64,000 nt of DNA from Himantopus leucocephalus (lineage: Eukaryota > Chordata > Aves > Charadriiformes > Recurvirostridae): positions 5,349,778 to 5,413,777 of the forward strand of contig RSEF01000026.1 of the NCBI GenBank assembly GCA_003993805.1, written 5' to 3'. The notes below the pieces were generated by a model. It worked only from the letters and a program-made list of their open reading frames with translations. It was not told the origin of the DNA and did no database searches. Position 1 is the stretch's first letter. Each line of letters starts with the position of its first letter. The position numbers and the translations under genes are program-made. Below are positions 12,607-23,216 of the stretch, piece after piece.

Positions 12607-15072
12607 TGAAAAGGAAAACCCCACGCAGCCATTGGACACACTGAGGCGATGAGCTGCTCTCGATTAGCCTGAGCCCAAGGGTCTGTATTTCATCTCTCAG
12701 GAGAAGGGGGTTCCCCGGGCTGGGCGAGCGCGAGGGACCCCGTGGGACAGCGATGCCACTCGGCCATTTCTGCTGAGTGACATTGCTCCGTTCTGGCAGA
12801 ACCCAGAAATTCTTAAAAAAACAAAACAAAACAAAACCAACAGAAAGCCAAAAAAACCCTCCAAAGAACCAGTCAAAGTCATACAGGGCCAAACAGAAAT
12901 ATTCTCCCACTCTCTAGGAAACACCAGCGGGAGTCCCCCTGTGCTCAGCACGGCTCACGCACTCCGCTCCCTCTCTGAGCCACATACATCCTTCAGAAAA
13001 AGTATTGATTACACGAATACAGACTAATGAGAGGCAGGCAGCACCAATGAAGGCGGTTAATTGCTTATTGCGCTTTCCTTTGGCTGGTCCCTGGTGATTC
13101 TTTCACCAATGAATAATTCAACAGCCACTGACACATAAGTAATATCTCCTGATTTGCATTGAGCATCATTCATTAGGAAGGGGATGAAAACCTCACCTAT
13201 CCACCAGCTAATGCCAGGGAAATGAACACGCCATCGGTTCAGCTTCTTGTCTGGGACCCGGAGGCACGCCGTGTCCTGCGGGCGGGAGGGGGGGATGTGC
13301 CCCTCCCCAGGGAACGCGGCCTCCCGTGGAGGGGTGCGCGGGGCCGTCGCCCCACCCAGCACCGTCCAGCCTCCCTGACCGCCAGTGCCGCGGGGACAGT
13401 GCATCTCAAAAGCCATTTTATTTCCAGCATCAGCCTTTTGGCATTTTAAATCACTGAGCACTCCACAGAGCTGATAATCAGATTTACCGATGGAGCTCCT
13501 CTGTCTCAGAGAGCCAACAAATCCCTTTTAATCCTTTTCTTAAACTCTTTCTTACAAGTGCTTACAACAGAGTTTATCTTTCAGCTTTGGGCCCAATTTT
13601 GGTTTCCAAATGCGTTTTCCTTTCAAATGAGGCTGTAGCTGTACTGGTTATTTCTAAATGACTGAAGCGGAGCACATTCCACACACTTTACAAATACTCC
13701 ACCACCCTCCCAGGCCACCTCCCAGCCCACGCACCACCCCGAGAAGTGCACCCAAACCTGCCGGGAAAGGCACCGACACGGAGCCCGGCAGCGGCTTTGC
13801 CCTCTCCGAAGGGTCCGTGTAGGCAGACGGTGCCAACGCTGACCGGCCCAGCCTGTGCTTGAACCCCGCCAAAGGAAGACGTTTAAATCACCGGGGCTGC
13901 CTCCCCACCTGCAAACCTCCACCACCCTCCACGCTGCCGCCGCCTCCCACCCCGGAGCCCTTCCCGCCTGCCCGGCGCGGTGCCGGGGCCTCTCCGTGCT
14001 CCAGGCTGACGGCAGGGAGCCTTTTAGCTCAGGCATCTTGTTTAGGAGAGACGGGTGGTTTTGTGGCATGTGACACACTGCCAGGACAGGCACACAGCAG
14101 TGCCATGGCGTGTCTGGGTCCTTTCCACAGCCGGGAAGACTCTCCCAGTGGAAGAGAACCGGACTGTTAACCCGTGGCCAACAGTGGTGAGACAAAGCCC
14201 AGCAAGGGCAAAGGGAGGAGCAGCCTCTTGCCTTCCCACCAGCAGCAGATGCTCCCCGTGCCTCAGCAGTGATCTTTGCAAGTGAAGTTACAGGTGATTT
14301 AGAAACCAACAGACAAAAATAAATCACCTGCTCCATTTTTTTTTTTTTTAGTAGGAGCTACAGTCGTTGCAACAAGTGATGAGATTGTTCTCCTGTGAAC
14401 ATCTCCTCATTACATCCCAACTCAGGCGCTGAGGCACCTTTTGGGATGGCTGCAAATTACATAAAAGCCCAGCCTGAGTCACACCAATTAATCTCTGCAT
14501 CAGCAGCACCACTCACTGCTTTTCCTGCCTCTTCTGCACGTGGTTTTCTAATCAACCAGCTCAGCCTGTTCCCATAGAAACCAAGCAGCACATCACTACA
14601 GAGTCACGGCTTCTGGGGTTTTTTAAGTTATCATCAGACCTTTATTCTACCCCTAAGAAAGACATGCTGATAGCTGGAATTGGGGACGGCCGCTCCGCCG
14701 TGACTGCCAGCAGAAAATGAGACTCGGCTGTGAGTGCTCCCATGCACGGCACCTGGAGAGCTCGGTGCGCTGCAAAAAGTTTGCTGTCAATATTTGCATC
14801 TCATGAATCTATTCCAGCTGTGGCTTTGTCTTTTGCATCTGCTGCCGGCAGGCATTCCCGCCTTCTCTGGTTGATGTGTGCTTCCAAATGGGAAGTTTTC
14901 CTGGCTCTGAAACTCACTGCGGCAGTGAGCCCTCACCTTTCTCCGGGGAAGGAGAAGGAGCGGTGTTGTGCATTTTGCTGGGCCAGATCTGATGAAAAAC
15001 ACGGAGCAACCCCAGACCCAACTCTGGCTGTGGGCACTTGCACAAGCGCTGCACCTCTGCATGGCGGGGGGG

Positions 15073-15230
15073 CTGCACGGCCGTGTCCCATCGCTGTGCA
15101 ACCATGTCCCACCACTGCATGGCCGTGTCCCACCACTGCATGGCCGTGTCCCATCACTGCATGGCCGTGTCCCATCGCTGCACGACCACGTCCCACCACT
15201 GCACGGCCGTGTCCCCTCACTACGCGGGCC
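15073..15230 (+). repeat. 21-bp minisatellite, seven units
   Basis: From 15,084 seven 21-bp units of the type TGTCCCACCACTGCATGGCCG follow each other, the middle ones differing by only one or two bases; an incomplete unit precedes at 15,073. Because 21 is a multiple of three, several reading frames stay open across it, but no gene surrounds it. Confidence 0.93.
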
Positions 15231-15719
15231 AGCAGCACGCCAGCACGGCACGGGCTCCCGGAGCAGCAGAGAGATTGGGGCATTTCAGCTTCACTGCTGC
15301 CCGCCTGGGTGACCCCTCTCCAAAGCCCACCGCTGCCGCGGGTGTCCCGGGAGGGGGGCTTGGACCGGGCTTGGACCGGGCTTGGGCCAGGTTGGTGGCC
15401 AGCCGCTCCCCAGCACTGCGGTTTCAAAGGGCTTTGGCGAAAGGAGGCAGTTACCCCTCGCCGGGCCCTTTATGTGGGGGAAATGGAGTTTAAGGTCTCC
15501 AGTTTGGGTGCACATCGCAGGGGAGGAGCGCTTAGGAGAGAACGTAGTTGAAGGTGCTTCTGGCAAAGCGCTCTCCTCGGGTGCCTCGGGCTGGGGCGCA
15601 GAGACCCGCGGTCCCGGGGGGTCCCTCTGCAAGGAGCTGGGCAGAGCTGCCTGAGGATCCCGCTCCACTGGGGAGAGCGGTGAGGAAAAAGCGAGTCTCA
15701 GGGCTGCATCTGATGGGAA

Positions 15720-16350
15720 ACCTTAGATGTTTTGCCTGGAGTTTTGTTTTTCCATCAAAAGCCGCTAATGTAAATATTTACTGGCAACTATTCCCATTCT
15801 ATTAGTGACAAGGCTTTGTGCAGGCTGTGTTTCTTACGGAAATAATTTAAAAATCTGCTTGATGTATTCAAATCATCTCCAATGTATTCATTTAATTTGC
15901 CTTTTTTTGCAGGAGTGAAACTCCTGCACATATGGCTATGCTTATGCAACTAGTTGATTAGATTTTACATTTCCATGTGTAATTTATGGTAAATTGCCCA
16001 CAGATTCATTAAAACCCCCCATCCTTTAAATATGTCCTGAATAATCTATTCCATGCATTCTATATAGAACAAAAATCGGGTGATTCTGTATTCTAAAGGG
16101 ACACCTACTGATAAGAACATGTTGCATTTGTAGTAGTTTAAATGCAGGATATAGAAAATGTCTATCTTGCTGGGATTTTAAAGCCCCACTAAAATGTATT
16201 TCAAGGAATCAATCAGTACTGAGTCAGTGTATGAGAATTGCTTTAATAAATCTGAATGGATGTGTCAGGCTCTAAGTGAATTGCACATTAAATAAAATCC
16301 GATTCTTCATCGAACGTATTGATTGTTATCATTAAGAGCATATTTGTTAC
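15720..16350. promoter_or_regulatory. Candidate conserved enhancer with palindromic forkhead-type site
   Basis: About 630 bp of dense AT-rich sequence in a GC-rich setting. It includes the perfect 12-bp palindrome GTAAATATTTAC (15,770-15,781), which reads as two abutting forkhead-type half sites, and several TAAT and TTAATT cores. It is the longest such block in the left half of the window. Confidence 0.4.
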
Positions 16351-17159
16351 ACTTTCGGAGCAGGGGGCTGACAGAAATAGCAGCAGCAGACAGCACCGCT
16401 GAGCTCGCGGCTGCAGCAGGGTCGACCCCGTGTCCCCATGAGCCCCGGCAATTCCTTAAAGCCTTTGTCCTGCGCCGGAGGAACCTCAGCCCTTACGTGT
16501 CTCTGTCCTACAGGCGATAAACGAGCGTGAAACAGAGAAGGGATATATTTTGTGTGCAACCCTGAGCAGTATAAAGGTCATCTCCACGTGCACCTCCCCA
16601 GCCCTGGAGGAGAGCGGGCAGCGAGGCTGAGAGCTCGTCCCCGGGGGGGAACGGCTCACGCCTCGGCGGGGGACACAGCGCCGTGCCCTGTGCTGACCCG
16701 AACGGCTCAGCCGTGGCCGCGGGGAGCCTTTAGTTCATCGCTTGCACACAGGTAACGCTTGTGAAAGCTCAGCAGGTTGAACACCGCACTGGATTTCCAT
16801 GGTGGCTCTCGGTAAATGTTCTTCAGTCAGCTTCGCCGGGGAGCGCACGTGCTGCTGGCAGTGCGGAGCGGCACTGGGGGGGTTAACCCCGTGTGTCGTG
16901 CACCAGCCCCGACCGGAGCGTAGCGCTGCTGGGTCCTACCCGACGGTGCCCAGCAGCAGCAGCACGTCCCAGCAGCACGGGTCCACCGCCCCTGCCCCGG
17001 TCACAGCATCGGGGGCGGCGTGAAAGCGCAGAGGTGCTCCCTGCATGGCGAGCATCCAGCATCGGCGCGTGGGATCATGCCTCGGAGGGCCGATCCCAGC
17101 CAGCTCGGTGTGCTGGGACCGATCCCAGCCGGCTCCATCAGCACAAGTGCTGCAGGATG

Positions 17160-17620
17160 GTATGGTGACGCCTGTGTTTCCTTCACACATTTCACTTTCA
17201 TTTGCCCTTACGTTTTCTTTAACCCTGTTAAGCAGTTTGGGACAAATTTTCCATAAATATATATTCTCCCCCAAAAGCTGTTTTCCGAGTGTGTGTTTGA
17301 TGCACAATAAGCTGTTCCGATGTCTGATTTATAAGACACATGAAGTTTCTGACTAAAAAAAAATATGATGAATTTCTCAGGTGTCTCACTGATTTATTGA
17401 CCATGTGGCAATTTATAAGTCATGTCAGCAACTTCATAAGTAACACAATTAATTCTGAAGTTATCCCCGAGTTATCTAAGTCCTGTGTCACTGATGAATA
17501 CGTGATGGGTCTGAGTTATAGGTTGGCTCTGAACTATGACTGACTCTGAAATAAGTCACAAAGCTGAGTCATAAATCACGAGAGATGGATCTGGGTACAC
17601 TGCTGAGTCGCAAGCGCATC
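17160..17620. promoter_or_regulatory. Candidate enhancer with NF-E2/AP-1-type sites
   Basis: The block contains GCTGAGTCAT at 17,563-17,572, which matches the NF-E2/MAF motif and on the minus strand the antioxidant response core RTGACNNNGC. Near it are TGACTGACTC, GTCAGCA and repeated ATAAGTCA words. Function is not shown. Confidence 0.35.
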
Positions 17621-18078
17621 GTCGGATCACACACCCCGATTTACGGGCAGGCGAGGTGCTGTCTGCATTATCTCATGCTTTGAGTAAAGGCTGGGCTGTA
17701 AATCTGGGACGGTGCTGCCGTCGGGAGCGAGGAGCCAGCGGGCGCTGGGAGCCCTTCGCACCCGCCCGCGCTGCCCAGGGAAGGGCAAACGGGGAAATAA
17801 CCACCAGGAAAGAGGTGATACTTGAGGGCGCAAAATGCCGCTGCTCTGTCAGTCAGCCCGAAGGCAGGCTCCTCCGTCGCAGCTCCGGCAGGGACCAAGC
17901 AGGGCACAAAGCTGCCCGACCCGGCAGCCAGACGCTGCGAGCGCCTCTGAGGCACCCGGAGCTCCCCAACCTCCCTGCGCCGGCGCGCTGCATTCATCTG
18001 CCGCCACCAAAACGGCTCCATCATCCCCGCCGGAGCGGGCAGGGAGGGCATGAGTGCCGTGAGGGATACAGCGCTGCC

Positions 18079-18150
18079 AGGGGGACAGAGCTGGGGTGGG
18101 ACGGGGACACCGANGCTGGGGGGACAGAGCTGGGGTGGGATGGGGACACC
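18079..18150. repeat. False short duplication around single N (18,114)
   Basis: A GGGGACAGAGCTGGGGTGGG segment with its continuation GGGGACACC stands on both sides of one N, differing by one base. Confidence 0.75.
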
Positions 18151-18956
18151 GCCAGCAGGTCTGGGCGGGAGGGATGCCAATGGAAGGTGACAGCGAGGAC
18201 AGGCACGGGCTCGCTCTTCTACCCATTAGCAGGGGTGGCTGCTGCACCCTCGCCCCCCATCCCACCCGCTTGCCCTGGTGGAGTGGAAAGGGGTCTGCTT
18301 TGCTCTTTCAGTTTGCCTGTTACTCGCGGGAACTGGTCCCAGGCGGCACCGGGCCCCTACAGCAAAACCCGCCGCTGCGGCAGCGCGGCCGTTCGCAGGA
18401 AAGCAGCCTGGGCACACAAATGCACCCAGCTTAGACTTTCACTGGGACTTAGTGTTTGCCTAAACGAGAGAGGGTGGCGGCTGTGTCCTCGGCTGTCACC
18501 AGTGGGTGACATCCACGTTTGCCACCAGCGTAGGTGCCACCGCCGCCGTCAGCACTCTGCCCTGCGCTCAGCACTCCCGCAGCAGCGTGCACGGGCTCAG
18601 GGAGAGCAGCAGCAGCGCAGCCGCGCTGGCCCTGTCACTGGGCTTAATGACAGCTGTTAGCAAGAGGGGACACGACGGGGGTGCCCTCTCCCACCAGCCG
18701 CCCCCCCGCACCTCGCCGGCAGACAGGCAGCGCCCACAGGCAGCAGCTCGGCCCCTCGCCGTGCCGTGCGTCCATACCGAGGCGTTTGCCATCGGGCCGC
18801 TCGTGACCGCGCACATGGGCGCACAGAGTGAGCACAGACATCCTTTTCCTTGCAGATTAATAACTGCAGGTGTGCCTCACGTCTCCGCTCTCGCTCTCTC
18901 TTCCTGGGGTACTGACTACAGCAAGCCTGGCTGGCACTGGCAGATATCGCAGGCTA

Positions 18957-19001
18957 TTAATTAAGATGTCATATACAGGCCCACCGGGTGACCTTAATTA
19001 A
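18957..19001. promoter_or_regulatory. Paired TTAATTAA sites in inverted arrangement
   Basis: TTAATTAAG (18,957-18,965) and CTTAATTAA (18,993-19,001) face each other across 27 bp. TTAATTAA is a known LIM-homeodomain and paired-homeodomain type core. The outer flanks differ in composition. Confidence 0.3.
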
Positions 19002-20869
19002 ACTATAAAATGGCAAACACTAATAAGAAAGATGATATCCCTGTGGTTGGTGAATCAAGTACATTAACCTCCTAGCGAGGAAGCTTTCCTTCATCTGACG
19101 GAGATGAGAGATCTCCCAGCTTGCTGCAAGGGCTAAGCCTGGTGGCCCTGGTGCCACCAGTGGTGGCAGCGGTGGGATGCTCCCCTGCCGCCAGACACCT
19201 TCCTCCTGCACCCGCAGCGTGGCGCAGCCACGATTCCTCCTCCCAAGCACGACAGGACAGATAACTCCTGCAAACTTCACCTTGGCAAAGGGACGGTCCT
19301 TGGACCTATCCTCAGAGCTTCAGACACTCCTTTGAAGGACCACCAAGACGGGTTTCCCTTCTGCTTTCGAGGACCTTCTCCCCTTTCTGTTCAGCTGGCG
19401 CTTACCACAGGCTGAGACAGAGATCACCAGCGCCTGCGCCGGCGCTGCGGCTGTACACAGAGCTTTTCTGTTTGTTTTCCTTCCTGTGCATAACTCAGAT
19501 TCCATTCCACTAAACACTCATTTCATATTCCCAGGAGGTGCGGGAGATGTCATGGGAGACACATTTACATTTGTAAACTGCAATCAAAACTAATTACAAC
19601 CAGCACAAATACTGATTAATAGAAGAGGGAACCTGATGCCAAGTCCCATGGCCCCACCCCAAATAACAGTGGCTTATTTTTTAAGAGGCAGATTTGCTTG
19701 TTCTCTTTCATTCCCAACATCTGGTGGCACATCACCAGGTCCCGGCTCCGAGGCAGCCTGGCAGCCACGCTGCGTTGGGGAGCGATGCAGGGGAGACCGT
19801 CTGACGGCCGGGGCTCGTTCTGCCTGAAACGCAGCTCTTCTTTAGGAACTCCGCGCTGGGACGTTGTGGTCTGAGATAAGCTCCATCCCTGTTCACACTT
19901 TGCACTAGGCCACTGGCTTCAGTTTACTTCGTTAAAGCGGAATTTATTCCAGCAAAGCAGTTAAAATAGTCATTACTACTCCTGCCACCTTTAAGACTCC
20001 CCGTTCCCCGCGCACCGTCCCTAATCGCTCGCTCCAGGCACAGCACGGGATGGCAGCTCTCCCGACGAGGTCTCAGACAGAAAAGGCGCTAACAGAAGTG
20101 AGTCAGAGGTGCAGAAATAGCTCACCCCAGAGCGAGCTGCCGCACGAGCACGTTGTCAGCAACCCAGCGATGAGCACAAGCAGCAAGAAAAACCCTTTGC
20201 ACATGAATGCGGTGAGAAAAACTCTAAGGACACAGCTTGCTAAACACGTAACGTTGTAAATGGAGCACTGAGCAGAACCAGAGGGAGATGGTTCTAAGTG
20301 GAGCAGAAAGCCAGTTTGTTTAAAAAGCAGATTATTGATTACTGTGGAGAGAAAAGCAGAACCACTGGACGGGGTATGAGTGATGGACGCTTCTGGGAAT
20401 ACAGATGGCAATTTTTGAAAGCAGTAACTGCGGCATCAACCATCAGCTCTGTCCTGGAAGAAACGCACCCACCCACCGCAGCATCCTCCTGCCTGTGCCA
20501 GCGCCCGGGCACCGGCGACGGGGGCCTGCGCCAGCCCCCCCCTCCCACCTAACGATGGGGACCCAGAGCAGCGCACCCAGGGCAGGAGGGGCCGGGAGGG
20601 TGAGCACAGCGGGGAGGGGGCGCGGGGATGGTGCTCGGCGCTCCCGTCCCCATCCCAGGCTGCCACCGCAGACCCTCAGCTCAGTCTGTGCCCACAGCCC
20701 ATTTCTCCGCTGTGGCTTCTTACTGCACCCAGGTCGCTGCCAGCACCAGAGGACACGCGGCTGGGACGGGCTGCAGGCAAGTAATTAATGTCCATGAAGT
20801 GGCTGTTATTACACCACCTCGTCTGGCTTTTCCCTTTGCAACGACCCTTTACTGAGATGGTGTCTGGCA

Positions 20870-21442
20870 GTCGCTATTTCCAAATCACAGTTTTTTCACG
20901 GTAAAAGGCTATTTTCTGCAGGCAGCCAGCAGGGATTTTATTGTTTAAATAGTGTGAAATCCTTCTTTATGAGGCCACTAGCCTTCTGGTCTACAAGAAT
21001 GGCCTTTTGCAGCATCTAATGTTCCCTGTTATCCNGTCGCTATTTCCAAATCACAGTTTTTTCACGGTAAAAGGCTATTTTCTGCAGGCAGCCAGCAGGG
21101 ATTTTATTGTTTAAATAGTGTGAAATCCTTCTTTATGAGGCCACTTGCCTTCTGGTCTACAAGAATGGCCTTTTGCAGCATCTAACGTTCCCTGTTATCC
21201 CCGATGCTATTTATTAGAGAGACAGCCTGCCCACTCCGGGCCGTGCCGTCCTGCTCTTCAGCCGCTGACCGTTGAGGATTTAAAGATGAAATGACTGATG
21301 CTNAATGGCCTTTTGCAGCATCTAATGTTCCCTGTTATCCCCGATGCTATTTATTAGAGAGACAGCCTGCCCACTCCGGGCCGCGCCGTCCTGCTCTTCA
21401 GCCACTGACCGTTGAGGATTTAAAGATGAAATGACCGATGCC
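20870..21442. repeat. Triple overlap around two single Ns (21,035 and 21,303)
   Basis: Positions 20,870-21,034 recur at 21,036-21,200, and 21,164-21,302 recurs at 21,304-21,442, with two and four visible base differences. The outer pieces also share an identical 37-bp end (20,998-21,034 and 21,304-21,340). The middle piece is best read as an alternative-haplotype contig placed between two overlapping primary contigs. Confidence 0.85.
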
Positions 21443-23160
21443 GCAGGTGAGGACTGCCAGGCACCGCATCCACAGGTGGTTAATCTTCCAGTTTCTTGCA
21501 AAGGATTTCCACAGCATTTCCTTGTGGAGATGAGGGGTTTGCTCTGTGTAAGCCTCCTTACGCCGCGCAAGGCGTGCAAGTCAAAGGGAAGGTGGGGGAG
21601 CCAAACCAAATATTAATCAGACACCACAGAGCCCCGCCACGTCCCTTTTCCCAGGAGCAGCATCACTCCGGAGAGAGGCAGAGATGGGGCTGAAGCGTGA
21701 CGGGGGTCTGCCCGGGCCCCCCTGTGCCACGGCACCGCGGGGTGAGCGGTTGGGTGGGGAAAGCCCCGAGCACCTCCGCGGCCCCGTCCAGCGTCATCTC
21801 CCACGCGGGGACTACGTGGACGTTGGTCGGGCTCCGGGTGCAGACACCCTGTGTGGCCACCGCACCAGCTCACTTGTCACTGTGTCGGCACAAAGTTGAT
21901 ATTCCACCTTCAGCTCAACTTATTAACCCAATGTTCCTTTCAAACAAAATATCACACGGCTTAATTATTTTTTGGCTAACTGTTTGCAAATGCCATCAAT
22001 TACTGAAAACACGACACCGTTGCCTTTTGCAAAGCACTGGAATCACACTCCGAGTCACCCTCCGACAGGAGCGTCGTAAAACTGCATTAATCAAATTGCA
22101 TATCAGTCACAAAAATTGAGGGGTAATTTGTCAAAATCCCAGCCGTGCTCAATAACCGTTTGGAGATGACTAAGTAATTAATCAATAATGCATTCTCACC
22201 TTTTCATTTCCCTAGGTTTCTGTGACTTGCACAGTGGAATGACTGGAAGATAACAGACGGAGTTGCCCGGTGGCTTTAGCGACGGCGGCTGGCATTTACC
22301 AGGGAGGTAATTCAGCGCGGGCAGGCACCTTCCCTCCTCTCCGGGACACCGCAGCATGTTTGCAGCGCTGGTGCCGCCTGGCCAGACCCGCGGGGCTGCG
22401 GCCCCTCGCAGCCAACCCAGCCCTGCTCGGAGCCCGTTTCGGGGCGGGCGGCACAGGCAGAGCCGGGCACAGGCAGAGGCACCGTCCGGGGGACGGAGAG
22501 AGTTGCTGGGGGCTTGCGTTTCTGACCAGACTTCGGGACGGATCCTGCCCAAACCCTCCAGCAGGGTGGCTCACCACGGAGCTGGACGCAAGCTCTAATT
22601 CCAGTTCCACCAGGCTTTTAACCTCAGCCTGCAATCTAAATGACTGTTTATCAGAGATATTGTTAATTTAGTCTAAATTCTTCTTTCTTAATGTTCTTGA
22701 AATAGCGTCCTAACGGAATCCAGGAATAACCCACCAGTGTAATGAAAAAATTTCCTTGCGAGACTGAGCTGCTACTTCTTGAATGCCCTAAGAGTAATAA
22801 TTTGATTAATAAAATGTTCAGATTTGCAGTACCGAAGGGCTTTTCAACTCAGAATCAATCACTTCACGTCTATTACTCAATGCCAGATTCACTGAATGCA
22901 TTGTTGAACTCATTGAAAACTGTGTTAGTAATATTAAGTAATTAGTAAGATTAATGCTGTTGCAGAGCTATAACCTGGGCAGAATCCAGATTGATTAGAG
23001 TTAATTATCTTCTGCCTGCTTAAATAATTTATATACCGTTTTCCCCACTATGTAAGAGCAGAAAACACAGAAGACAGATTCCCTTCCTCTGCACCTTGCC
23101 ACCAGTGCCGTAAGTGCCGGCTGGAGGATGTTTCAGAGAGACACCCCTACCCGGGGGGTG

Positions 23161-23216
23161 CCTCCTTGTCCTCGTCCTCCTCCTTGTCCTCCTCCTCCTC
23201 CCCCTCCTCCTCCTGT
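23161..23216 (+). repeat. (TCC)n-rich pyrimidine microsatellite
   Basis: An almost pure pyrimidine tract of CCT/TCC triplets with a few G interruptions. It can form triplex-type structures but shows no gene context. Confidence 0.85.

Larger units (their letters stand above)
9004..20869. other. Intergenic region, second part
   Basis: This is gene-free as far as I can see. AT-rich blocks lie at about 9,440-10,090, 10,420-10,860, 11,740-12,200, 13,000-13,220, 14,280-14,660, 15,720-16,350, 17,160-17,620 and 19,500-19,680. The GC-rich parts between are unique sequence without recognised repeats apart from the listed simple repeats. Confidence 0.55.

Noticed and set aside
15073..15230. CRISPR-like array
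   Set aside because: Units are contiguous 21-mers without spacers, in vertebrate DNA; it is a minisatellite.
17656..18660. 334-codon plus-strand open frame
   Set aside because: It runs through a single-N join with a false duplication and contains no recognisable domain.
18986..19001. Alternative TAFA3 terminal exon (AAG|GTCACCCGG on the minus strand)
   Set aside because: It spells VTR but has no stop after Arg and lies 12 kb beyond the site at 31,659, which has a better acceptor and an immediate stop.
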